Of a stretch of 64,000 nt of DNA, positions 1 through 7,752 are shown in pieces. A program made the translations under genes and the position numbers. The notes below the pieces were generated by a model, which did not search any database, was not told the DNA's origin, and worked only from the letters and a program-made list of their open reading frames with translations. Source of the DNA: NAT127 sp034717695 (GTDB taxonomy: Bacteria; Pseudomonadota; Gammaproteobacteria; Pseudomonadales; Porticoccaceae); assembly GCA_034717695.1 (NCBI GenBank), contig JAYELS010000068.1, forward strand, positions 1 to 64,000, in the 5' to 3' direction. Positions within the stretch are counted from its first letter, which is position 1. Each line of letters begins with the position of its first letter.

Positions 1-121
1 TCTTGCTGGAATTAGCGAAGGAAACATGCACCAGCAGTAGGTGAAGCATCAACCAGATAATCCGATGAGATGCCGGTCTGTCTCACTCTCATGCAAAGGT
101 AAGATCAACCATTTAATCCGC

Positions 122-778
122 TTACCCTCTTTTTTCTTTGAACAGCTTGCCAACCCTGGGGAGGAATGCCGGAACCTCTTGCGCATAGCGCCGATACGCG
201 TCACCAAACTCCGCCTCGACCTCGCGTTCCTCCCGCTTGGCGAGACGCCAGTACATGACGAGCAGCACCGGCAGCATCAGGCCGGTGACCAGCGTCGGCC
301 ATTGAAAGAAGAAGCCGATCATGATGAGTGCGAATCCCAGGTACTGCGGATGCCGCACCTGGGCGTAAGGCCCCGTTGTTGCCAGCGAGCCAGCGCGCTG
401 CGCCTCATGGAGTACCCGCCAGCCGCTGGCGATAAGAAAAAATCCGCCGCCGATCAGCACATAGCTCAACACATGAAAAGGACTCCAGTGTGGGTCCATC
501 GTCCAACCGAACAGCAAGGGCCAGAGATGGCCTGCATCGTGGGATAGCAGGTCGAGTTCCGGGAACCGGCTGCCTATCCAACCCGCCAGCAGATAGAGGG
601 TCAGAGGGAAGCCATACATTTCCACGAACAGGGCGACGATGAAGGCGGAGAACGCCCCCAACGAACGCCAATCCTGGGCCGTCTTGGGCTTGAAGAAGCT
701 GAAGGCAAACAGGATGAAGATACCCGCGTTCACGATGACCAGGAACCACAGGCCGTAGGCTGGAGCGTCACCGTGCAT
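122..778 (-). CDS. Isoprenylcysteine carboxyl methyltransferase-family membrane protein
   Basis: Integral membrane methyltransferase of the ICMT/phospholipid methyltransferase superfamily, 218 aa from the chosen start. The C-terminal half holds the family signature GPYAQVRHPQYLGF (SAM-binding His-Pro), followed by a hydrophobic stretch and an ER-rich segment. Several hydrophobic helices precede it. The start at 778 has a GGAA-type ribosome site about 9 bases upstream; an in-frame ATG at 787 is the alternative, and longer starts overlap the DUF2933 gene. The stop of the DUF2933 gene (768) overlaps this start, so the two are translationally coupled. This gene pair recurs beside copper and silver resistance genes in proteobacterial islands (from memory). 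The substrate is unknown. Confidence 0.8.
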   Translation of the reverse strand: MHGDAPAYGLWFLVIVNAGIFILFAFSFFKPKTAQDWRSLGAFSAFIVALFVEMYGFPLTLYLLAGWIGSRFPELDLLSHDAGHLWPLLFGWTMDPHWSPFHVLSYVLIGGGFFLIASGWRVLHEAQRAGSLATTGPYAQVRHPQYLGFALIMIGFFFQWPTLVTGLMLPVLLVMYWRLAKREEREVEAEFGDAYRRYAQEVPAFLPRVGKLFKEKRG

Positions 779-1013
779 CGTGATCATTCCGATGGTCGTG
801 GTTGCTGTGATTGCCATGTCCACCATGGCCTCGGTGCAGGAAGAAGTGCAGGCCGACACAGATCAGCAGGGGCAGAAAGAGCGGCAACGCTCCGAGGATA
901 TGCACCCGGTGTTCAAGCCAGAGAAACAGGCCAGCAATAAACAGGAAAGCGCACAGGACATAGCCCGCGGGGCTGCGCCAGAAGCCACGTTTTTGGTCTG
1001 GTTGGCTGCTCAT
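768..1013 (-). CDS. DUF2933-type small membrane protein
   Basis: 81-aa protein with one or two hydrophobic helices (YVLCAFLFIAGLFLWLEH and ILGALPLFLPLLICVGLHF) and a His/Asp-rich tail (HRGHGGHGNHSNHDHRNDHD) that could bind metal. The fold and layout match DUF2933 proteins of heavy-metal loci. The start at 1013 is chosen for its GGAG ribosome site 7 bases upstream; a longer ORF to 1109 would run into the operator region. First gene of a two-gene unit with the methyltransferase, transcribed divergently from the copR/copS genes, so the shared palindrome at 1098-1133 probably controls both directions. Molecular role unknown; a metal buffer is only an inference. Confidence 0.75.
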   Translation of the reverse strand: MSSQPDQKRGFWRSPAGYVLCAFLFIAGLFLWLEHRVHILGALPLFLPLLICVGLHFFLHRGHGGHGNHSNHDHRNDHDAR

Positions 1014-1097
1014 AGGAAAGCTCCATGGTCGCGGCGTCCGGAAGGGGAGGTCACGCCGATTAGCAGTCATCCTATGGCGCCGTGGCTGTCGCTCTGG

Positions 1098-1133
1098 TGA
1101 CACGATCATTACATTTTTGTAATCTTGGTGTCA
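1098..1133. promoter_or_regulatory. Nested palindrome, candidate CopR/CusR operator
   Basis: Two inverted repeats share one centre: inner ATTACA-tttt-TGTAAT (1108-1123) and outer TGACAC...GTGTCA (1098-1103 and 1128-1133). The spacers between inner and outer arms do not pair. It lies 85 bp from the DUF2933 start and 109 bp from the response regulator start, in the divergent intergenic region. Copper-responsive OmpR-type regulators bind similar AT-rich dyads, so autoregulation by the adjacent regulator is likely but not shown. Confidence 0.6.
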
Positions 1134-1242
1134 TCATCCTGGCAGGTCTGCCTAGATAGATTGTCACTGAAGTCACCCGCCCCGATTCGTCTTTCACTAG
1201 GGGCCGACGCCCCAGGGTGGGGCACCGCATGAGTAAACAACG

Positions 1243-1926
1243 ATGAAACTGCTGGTCGTCGAAGACGAGAACAAGACGGCGGACTATGTTCGCCAGGGCC
1301 TCATGGAAGCGGGATTTGTAGTCGATCTGGCGCGCACCGGGCTCGATGGTCACCACATGGCCATGACGGAAGCCTACGACCTGATCATTCTCGATGTCAT
1401 GCTTCCTGATATAGACGGCTGGCGCATCCTGCAGGCGGTCAGGACTGCAGGCAACCAGGCTCCGGTGCTGTTTCTGACCGCACGCAACAATGTGGATGAT
1501 CGCGTTCAGGGGCTGGAGCTGGGCGCCGATGATTACCTGGTCAAGCCGTTCGTCTTTGCCGAGTTGCTCGCTCGCGTGCGTACTCTGCTGCGCCGCGGCG
1601 CCATGCCTCCTCATCACGACCGCATACAGATTATGGATCTGGAACTGGATCTGGCACGGCGGCGTGCGATCCGCGGCGGACGGCGCATCAATCTGACCAA
1701 CAAGGAGTTCGCGCTGCTTGAGCTGTTGGCGCGTCGGCAGGGTGAAGTGTTGCCGCGTTCGCTGATCGCGTCCCAGGTCTGGGATATGAATTTCGACAGC
1801 GACACCAATGTGATCGATGTCGCGATTCGTCGGCTGCGGGCAAAAATCGACGACGACTTTGAACCCAAGCTCATTCATACCGTTCGGGGCATGGGCTATA
1901 CGCTGGATGTCCCGGATGACGATTAA
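1243..1926 (+). CDS. copR: Heavy-metal response regulator, OmpR family (CopR/CusR type)
   Basis: 227-aa two-component regulator. The receiver domain (about 1-115) has the acidic pair near E7-D8, phospho-acceptor Asp51 in LIILDVMLPDIDGW, the Thr of FLTA and Lys101 in VKPF. A winged-helix DNA-binding domain (about 125-222) ends RRLRAKIDDDF...HTVRGMGYTL, typical of OmpR/PhoB. Its gene overlaps the sensor kinase gene by 11 bases, and copper/silver export genes follow, which supports a CopR/CusR/SilR role. It probably acts on the palindrome at 1098-1133. CopR and CusR cannot be told apart by sequence alone. Confidence 0.9.
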   Translation: MKLLVVEDENKTADYVRQGLMEAGFVVDLARTGLDGHHMAMTEAYDLIILDVMLPDIDGWRILQAVRTAGNQAPVLFLTARNNVDDRVQGLELGADDYLVKPFVFAELLARVRTLLRRGAMPPHHDRIQIMDLELDLARRRAIRGGRRINLTNKEFALLELLARRQGEVLPRSLIASQVWDMNFDSDTNVIDVAIRRLRAKIDDDFEPKLIHTVRGMGYTLDVPDDD

Positions 1927-3370
1927 AAAACCCGCCATCTTCGGCCGTCCAATATCACTCGCAGCGCGGGTGACCTGGCTGGTTGCCATCGCCATGACGC
2001 TGGTCTTCCTGGTATTCAACTGGATCAGTATCGGCTCTTTGGATCGGCATTTCGCCGAGATGGATGAAGAAGAGCTGGGAGTGATAGCCAGATCGGTCAT
2101 CCGGGCGCTGGGCGAAGTGCATGATGATGGCGATGCGCAGGCCCTGCAGCGTGCGGTCCGGGGACACCATGGTGTTTACTACTATGTGGCCGACGCTGCT
2201 GGAGAAACACTCTATGAGCCCATGGAGGGTCCCGATCTAGCGCGATTTGTTGTGAACGAGCGTCCTGTCGATCTCACAGATGCGTCGGACATGACGATTT
2301 GGGAGGAAAACGGGATGCACTATCGCGGCGCCGTCATACAGGTCGGCGGCGACGACAGCCTTAGCGAAAGGCACATGATCGCCGTTGCGATGGACATCGG
2401 CGGTCATCTCGCATTCATCGAGAGTTTTAAGCGTATCCAGTGGTGGACGATCTGTGTCGTTATGTGCATTGCGATCCTCATGGCCTGGATTGCGGTTCAT
2501 TGGGGACACAGGCCGATTCGTAGGGCCAACGAAAAGATTCGAGCGATCACCTCTTCCAAGTTGTACATGCGATTGGACCCGAAGGAAGTACCGATCGAAC
2601 TGGAAGAGACCATCGCCTCGTTCAACGCTATGCTCGGGCGCATCGAGGAGGGATACGCCCAGCTCGCCAATGTCTCCGCCGACATCGCCCATGAACTGCG
2701 CACGCCAGTCACCAACCTGACCACTCAGACGGAAGTGGCGGTGGGTCAGACCCGTTCCGCTGATGAGTACCGGGAAATTCTTTACTCGAACCTAGAGGAA
2801 TTCGGGCGCCTGAATCGGATGATCAACGACATGCTGTTTCTGGCACAGACCGAGAACGCCCCGGACGATCTCTATCTGGAGACCGTGGATCTCACCGAAG
2901 CGACCCAGGGATTGTTCGAGTATTTCGAGGCATGGGTGGAAGATCGGGGTGTCTCGTTGCAGCTCAAGGGGCGCGCAGCACCGATACAGGCCGATCGAGA
3001 AATGCTTCGCCGCGCACTCAGCAATCTCCTTTCCAATGCGATCCGTTACACGCCGCGCGGCGCAAGCATTACTGTTCGACTGCATCAAGATGTGGGAGCT
3101 ACCACGATCAGTGTCGAAAACCCCGGACCAAAGATTCCGCGACAAGCATTATCTCGAGTCTTCGATCGCTTCTACCGCGTTGATCCTTCACGTCAGAGGA
3201 AAGGTGAAGGCGCGGGGTTGGGCCTGGTGATTGTCAAGACTATCGTCGAGGCGCACAAGGGTAGAATCCATGCGGAGTCGGATGACAGCCTTACGCGCTT
3301 TGTCATCAGGCTACCGCATACTTTTTGTAACCCTTTGTTTGCGACCAAAGCTAGGCTAAACGATGGGTAA
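1916..3370 (+). CDS. copS: Heavy-metal sensor histidine kinase (CopS/CusS type)
   Basis: 484-aa inner-membrane sensor kinase, partner of the preceding regulator. TM1 is at about 18-40, a periplasmic sensor region at 41-175, TM2 at about 177-196, HAMP at 197-250, the H-box with His259 (DIAHELRTPV), the N-box with Asn370 and Asn374 (NLLSNAIRYTP) and the G-box GEGAGLGLVIVK at 430-441. Length and layout fit the CusS/CopS family. The start at 1916 (ATGACGATTAA) overlaps the end of the regulator gene by 11 bases and removes 33 residues of out-of-place upstream ORF. The periplasmic region contains several His and Met residues that could sense Cu or Ag, but no specific motif is decisive. Confidence 0.9.
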   Translation: MTIKKPAIFGRPISLAARVTWLVAIAMTLVFLVFNWISIGSLDRHFAEMDEEELGVIARSVIRALGEVHDDGDAQALQRAVRGHHGVYYYVADAAGETLYEPMEGPDLARFVVNERPVDLTDASDMTIWEENGMHYRGAVIQVGGDDSLSERHMIAVAMDIGGHLAFIESFKRIQWWTICVVMCIAILMAWIAVHWGHRPIRRANEKIRAITSSKLYMRLDPKEVPIELEETIASFNAMLGRIEEGYAQLANVSADIAHELRTPVTNLTTQTEVAVGQTRSADEYREILYSNLEEFGRLNRMINDMLFLAQTENAPDDLYLETVDLTEATQGLFEYFEAWVEDRGVSLQLKGRAAPIQADREMLRRALSNLLSNAIRYTPRGASITVRLHQDVGATTISVENPGPKIPRQALSRVFDRFYRVDPSRQRKGEGAGLGLVIVKTIVEAHKGRIHAESDDSLTRFVIRLPHTFCNPLFATKARLNDG

Positions 3371-3466
3371 CCCGAAAAATATTGTATTCATCGCGACGCG
3401 CGGATGGGTTCGTGCTCGCACATTAAGTCGCGAAGTATCGCTTATTCCTGAAGAGGTCTTATAGTC

Positions 3467-5797
3467 ATGGCGGAGAACAATGAACGGTCCCATAATCAGG
3501 CCGTAAAAAAACAGGACTTCGGGTCGCAGCTTACCGATCCTGTGTGCGGGATGAATGTAACAGAAGAGTCTCCCTATCACGTTGCACATGAAGAAAAGTC
3601 TTTTTATTTTTGTAGTGCAAAGTGTATGCACACGTTCGAAAGCGAGCCTGAGAAATTCACTGCACCGCGAAATAAAGAAGAACCTGTCGGACAAGTAGAG
3701 CCTGGCACAATCTACACTTGCCCGATGCATCCTGAAATTCAACAGGACCACCCCGGAAGCTGTCCGAAGTGCGGCATGGCACTTGAGCCGCTCATGCCCA
3801 GCCTCGATGACGACAATCCAGAACTAAAAGATTTTTCTCGACGATTTTGGTGGACGCTGCCTTTCACCATCGTGGTCACCGTGTTGGCGATGTTCGGTCC
3901 TCAGCTTGGCTGGTTCAACATGGGCATGCAGACATGGATTGAGCTCGTACTGTCATTACCGGTGGTGCTATGGGCAGGGCAGCCATTTTTCGTACGCGGC
4001 TGGCAGTCTGTTATCAACCGCAGTCCCAACATGTGGACGCTCATTGGTTTGGGTACGGGAGCGGCATTCATCTACAGCACGATCGCAACGGTGGCTCCGG
4101 GTATTTTCCCCGAAACCTTCCAGTCGATGGGGCGCGTTGGCGTTTACTTCGAAGCTGCGGTGGTCATCATCTCACTAACCCTTTTTGGCCAGGTTCTCGA
4201 ACTCCGCGCCCGATCGCAGACCTCCGCTGCTATCAGGTCATTGCTGGGTTTGGCACCCAAAACTGCCCGTCGTATCAATGCAGACGGAACTGAAGAGGAT
4301 GTACCGCTGACGCATGTTCACGAAGGTGATCGCCTGCGAGTGCGACCCGGGGAAAAAGTACCCGTTGATGGGGTCGTCGAAGAAGGCAACAGCTCACTCG
4401 ATGAATCCATGCTTACCGGAGAACCTATTCCAGTCAGCAAACGCCCCGGTGACAAAGTTATTGGCGCGACCATGAATACGTCCGGCGCGTTAGTGATACG
4501 AGCAGAAAAAGTAGGTTCAGCCACGGTACTGTCGCAAATTGTCCAACTTGTTGCACAAGCCCAGCGCTCTCGGGCGCCAATGCAGCGGATGGCTGACCTC
4601 GTGGCCGGCTACTTCGTGATGGCTGTGGTCGTGATCGCAATCACGACATTCTTTGTCTGGGGAGTTTTCGGCCCGCAGCCAAGTTGGGTCTATGGACTGA
4701 TTAACGCAGTGGCTGTATTGATCATCGCCTGCCCTTGTGCGCTGGGGCTCGCTACGCCGATGTCTGTAATGGTGGCAACGGGCCGGGGAGCCACCCAGGG
4801 CGTGCTGTTCCGCGACGCCGCAGCAATAGAGAATTTGCGGAAAGTCGATACGCTCATCGTTGATAAGACGGGCACCTTGACTGAAGGCCGTCCAGTCTTC
4901 GATCAAGCCGTTTCCGCTGGCAACATGGACGCCGATGAAGTCCTACGAATTGCAGCCAGCTTGGATCAAGGTAGCGAACACCCCCTCGCCGATGCCATCG
5001 TCAGCGCCGCTCGCGAGCGCGGGCTGAATCTAAGCCCGGTGGAAGAATTTGAATCCGGCAGCGGTATCGGCGTGAGCGGTCGGGTGGATGGCAAACCGCT
5101 CGCGCTGGGTAACACCGCGCTCATGGAGCAGGAGAACGTCGACGTGGCCGAGCTGAGCGATACTGCCGAAAGTTTCCGAACCAGGGGTGCGAGCGTTATG
5201 TATCTGGCAGTGGACGGCAAACTCGCTGGCTTGTTGGCGGTTTCTGACCCCATCAAAGAAACCACCCCTGAGGCCGTGGACGCCCTGAAGGCAGCGGGGA
5301 TCCGCATCATCATGGCCACTGGAGATGGCGTCTCTACAGCGAGGGCTGTTGCTGAACGGTTGGGCATCGACGAGATTTTTGGTGAAGTGACCCCTAGCGA
5401 CAAGCTCGATTTGGTAAATAAGCTTCAATCCGAAGGACGGATCGTTGCGATGGCGGGCGACGGCATCAATGATGCGCCGGCTCTTGCCAAGGCCAATGTC
5501 GGCATTGCCATGGGGACCGGAACTGATGTGGCCATGAACAGCGCGCAAGTCACATTGGTTAGGGGGGACCTGCGCGGTATTTCCACGGCTCGCTTCCTGT
5601 CGGAGAAGACCGTCCGCAATATGAAGCAGAACCTCGGCTTCGCATTTGTTTACAACGCGCTGGGCGTACCGCTTGCAGCAGGCGTCTTGTACCCATTTGC
5701 CGGCCTTCTTCTTTCGCCTATGTTTGCCGCATTGGCGATGAGCTTGAGTTCGGCGTCAGTGGTGTTCAATGCCCTCCGGCTTCGCAGATCAACCTAA
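3467..5797 (+). CDS. copA: Cu+/Ag+ exporting P1B-1-type ATPase with YHS and HMBD N-terminus
   Basis: 776-aa ATPase that pumps monovalent copper or silver to the periplasm. The N-terminus has a YHS domain (about 23-64, DPVCGMNV...FCSAKCM) and then a heavy-metal-binding module (83-107, YTCPMHPE...CPKCGMAL) in place of classical HMA domains. Catalytic motifs follow: TGEP 318-321, the CPC metal site 422-424, the phosphorylated Asp466 of DKTGT, HP at 505-506 and AGDGINDAPA. The late helices carry VYNALG and MSLSS, the Cu+-specific P1B-1 signatures. All key residues are present. It is 96 bp downstream of the sensor kinase gene and probably under CopR control. SilP would be an equally good name. Confidence 0.92.
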   Translation: MAENNERSHNQAVKKQDFGSQLTDPVCGMNVTEESPYHVAHEEKSFYFCSAKCMHTFESEPEKFTAPRNKEEPVGQVEPGTIYTCPMHPEIQQDHPGSCPKCGMALEPLMPSLDDDNPELKDFSRRFWWTLPFTIVVTVLAMFGPQLGWFNMGMQTWIELVLSLPVVLWAGQPFFVRGWQSVINRSPNMWTLIGLGTGAAFIYSTIATVAPGIFPETFQSMGRVGVYFEAAVVIISLTLFGQVLELRARSQTSAAIRSLLGLAPKTARRINADGTEEDVPLTHVHEGDRLRVRPGEKVPVDGVVEEGNSSLDESMLTGEPIPVSKRPGDKVIGATMNTSGALVIRAEKVGSATVLSQIVQLVAQAQRSRAPMQRMADLVAGYFVMAVVVIAITTFFVWGVFGPQPSWVYGLINAVAVLIIACPCALGLATPMSVMVATGRGATQGVLFRDAAAIENLRKVDTLIVDKTGTLTEGRPVFDQAVSAGNMDADEVLRIAASLDQGSEHPLADAIVSAARERGLNLSPVEEFESGSGIGVSGRVDGKPLALGNTALMEQENVDVAELSDTAESFRTRGASVMYLAVDGKLAGLLAVSDPIKETTPEAVDALKAAGIRIIMATGDGVSTARAVAERLGIDEIFGEVTPSDKLDLVNKLQSEGRIVAMAGDGINDAPALAKANVGIAMGTGTDVAMNSAQVTLVRGDLRGISTARFLSEKTVRNMKQNLGFAFVYNALGVPLAAGVLYPFAGLLLSPMFAALAMSLSSASVVFNALRLRRST

Positions 5798-5859
5798 ATC
5801 AAGCATACCTTGAAGCTAGCTAGGCAAATTAGGAATCTCCACTAGCACCAGGCTTTCAG

Positions 5860-6744
5860 CTATGTGACAACTTTGCTCGCCCGGCGAATGAAGCTGCTCA
5901 ACTGCTCGGACGGTTCGTTGTCAGGCCTCAACAAGTAAGTGGTGAGCATGAAGGAGCGCCCGGCCAGAGGGCGAGCGACGACATCCGTGGTCTTGCAGGC
6001 TGCTATATGGGCGGCGCTGGAAAAGCCGACGCCATAGCCTGCTCCCACCAGTGCCAGCATCAAATCGTGCGTGGCCACGTGCTCGGCCACGGTGGGCTGG
6101 GCATTCCCCGAGCGCAGCAGTCGTTCCAGCTGTTGGTTACAACCTTCGCAGACTTCGGGATGGCAAAGCACCAACGGGTAGTTCAATACCTCGTCCAGTG
6201 GGACACGCTTGTGTGCCAGCAGGGGATGCCTCGCGGGCACGGCCACCACCAGCGGATCACGCCAGACCGGCTCGGCGATCAGCCCTGCCTGGATTTCATT
6301 GGCAAGCGTGAAGCCGACGTCGTACAGATCATGATGCAAGCCCTTGAGTTGCTGCGAGAGCGGCATTTCCGATAGCCGAATTTCGACTTCCGGTTCTTCT
6401 TCTCTGCACAGGGCGAGCAGTGAGCTGAGGCGGATTCGGGCGATACCGTCGGAGAGGGCAATGCGTAACGCTCCTCGGTAGCCGTTGGCAGCGGCCTTGG
6501 CATTCGCTTTGGCATGCTCCACGGAGAGCAGGACACGACGGGCGTCTTCCAGAAAGACTTGGCCGGCCCATGTCAGGCGAGTACCACGTGATGTGCGTTC
6601 GAACAGGGCTGCGCCCAAGTTGGACTCAAGCTGTTTGATCGTGCGTGACAGGGGAGATTGTTCAACGTGCAAGCGTGCGGCGGCTCGGCTGAAATGCAAC
6701 TCTTCGGCCACGGCGATAAAGCATCTGAGATGGCGTAGCTCCAT
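5860..6744 (-). CDS. LysR-family transcriptional regulator
   Basis: 294 aa. N-terminal winged helix-turn-helix at about 1-60 (ELRHLRCFIAVAEELHFSRA then SPLSRTIKQLE) and a LysR effector-binding domain at about 90-290. The start has an ideal AGGAGG ribosome site 6 bases upstream. It lies downstream of, and in the same direction as, the czc ATPase, but is separated from it by a 1-kb scarred region. The first ten codons and the leader are duplicated at 7665-7752, so this gene was once closer to that ATPase or had a paralogue there. Ligand and targets are not recognisable. Confidence 0.9.
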   Translation of the reverse strand: MELRHLRCFIAVAEELHFSRAAARLHVEQSPLSRTIKQLESNLGAALFERTSRGTRLTWAGQVFLEDARRVLLSVEHAKANAKAAANGYRGALRIALSDGIARIRLSSLLALCREEEPEVEIRLSEMPLSQQLKGLHHDLYDVGFTLANEIQAGLIAEPVWRDPLVVAVPARHPLLAHKRVPLDEVLNYPLVLCHPEVCEGCNQQLERLLRSGNAQPTVAEHVATHDLMLALVGAGYGVGFSSAAHIAACKTTDVVARPLAGRSFMLTTYLLRPDNEPSEQLSSFIRRASKVVT

Positions 6745-6805
6745 GGAGTGCCTCCTATATTATTGTGCATGACTCATACTGCTCGCATCGCCGATGTATC
6801 TCTCC
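6714..6805 (-). repeat. Imperfect direct repeat, copy 1 (LysR leader and first codons)
   Basis: About 92 bases covering the LysR ribosome site, its first ten codons and about 60 bases upstream. It aligns with 7665-7752 in the same orientation over nearly its whole length at roughly 80% identity by eye, with a small gap. Shared landmarks are GGAGAGATA, ATCGGCGATGCG, GAGTCA and a start region reading ME-R-LRCFI in both copies. Confidence 0.75.
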
Positions 6806-7664
6806 TTACAGCCAATCGGCCCGATTCATTGAGTATAGCTGCTACTGCAGAGCATTTATGCTACATGGTTATATGGACTGGCGGCTCTGCTGCGCTCCGT
6901 GTGATCTCCTCCAAACCCATGCGGCTGTGGCTCGTTCGTGCTGCAGGGCGGCAGGAAACAGGCTAATCAGTGGAAACAACAGTATGGTATTCATCGTGTA
7001 CTGGATCTATCAGGACAGTACATTCACTCACCCGCAGCGTGACATGAGATGCGGTGATGAAGTATCGATAACCTGCCTTCCAGGCATAGTTCGCAACAAC
7101 CTCAAACGGCACGAACCAAGAATCAATTGTTATAGTTCGAAGCTCGCTCATCTGGTTACGATAGCCATAAGCTCACAATTTCACGCAAAGTCTAAACAGA
7201 GAGGGCCGTTTCGGTTCCCTGGTCACAGATTCATGTCTATCACACGATCAAGTGTCGATGCGGCGATGGCCCGGAGAATTCTTTGGTCGGCACAAGGGGC
7301 TTGAGGCGCTGCTGGAGAGGCTTTTGGGGGACATAAGGGCGCAAGATTTCTGGATCACCGGTTACTGGGTGTCCCTGCTAGAGTATTCATTGGCGGCGGT
7401 TCGATCAGCTGGTGAAGCCCAAGCCGGGCGGCGCCGTATGTTGGCGAGGGTTTGGGCAAAGTCGCTGGCGTATGGGGACGTCTCGGAGAACGACAGCCAC
7501 GCTTTGCGTACGGTGATCAGGATCCGTGTCACGATCTTCAACAGCTTCAGTGGGATAGTGGTGCACTGCGCCTTCGCGTGCTGCATCTCTCGAGGTCCAA
7601 CCGTCGTAAGCCGTGCATCAAAACATAGGCGAATGAGGCAAAGTGTAGCCGCAACCGATTGGCA
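6806..7664. other. Scarred intergenic segment between the two direct repeats
   Basis: About 860 bp with no intact gene. The side nearest the ATPase holds the tail of a decayed transposase (7400-7672). The rest has only short open frames without family resemblance, for example a 62-codon minus-strand frame at 6963-7151 and a plus-strand frame at 7252-7719 that runs antisense to the transposase remnant. Codon use in these frames looks random. The segment looks like insertion-sequence debris between two copies of a lysR leader. Confidence 0.6.
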
Positions 7665-7672
7665 CAATGAAG
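7400..7672 (-). pseudogene. Decayed IS1380-type transposase C-terminus
   Basis: In one minus-strand frame, 7663-7589 reads ANRLRLHFASFAYVLMHGL, then the match shifts frame and continues from about 7586 as AKAQCTTIPLKLLKI followed by VTVRK-like and SPYASDFAQ segments. These are the C-terminal landmarks of IS1380-family transposases as I remember them. The first frame ends in a stop soon after the shift and no catalytic N-terminal part is present, so only about the last 95 residues of a roughly 450-aa protein remain. It is fused at its 5' side to a truncated lysR start (copy 2 of the direct repeat). No terminal inverted repeats were found. Confidence 0.55.
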
Positions 7673-7752
7673 CATCGAAGATCACGTGGCTCCATGCAGC
7701 ACTTCTTATTTGTGCGTGACTCCTGCAGCACGCATCGCCGATTTATCTCTCC
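7665..7752 (-). repeat. Imperfect direct repeat, copy 2 (truncated lysR start)
   Basis: About 88 bases matching 6714-6805. It overlaps the last two codons and stop of the P1B-4 ATPase gene and contains an ATG at 7695 followed by MEPRDLRCFI, nearly the same as the intact LysR start MELRHLRCFI. After that point the sequence switches to transposase debris. This is a broken lysR 5' end directly behind the ATPase gene. Confidence 0.75.

Noticed and set aside
41..547. 168-codon plus-strand frame at the left edge
   Set aside because: Antisense to the methyltransferase gene, which has clear family motifs.
7252..7719. 155-codon plus-strand frame
   Set aside because: It lies antisense to the decayed transposase tail and has no recognisable domain or ribosome site.
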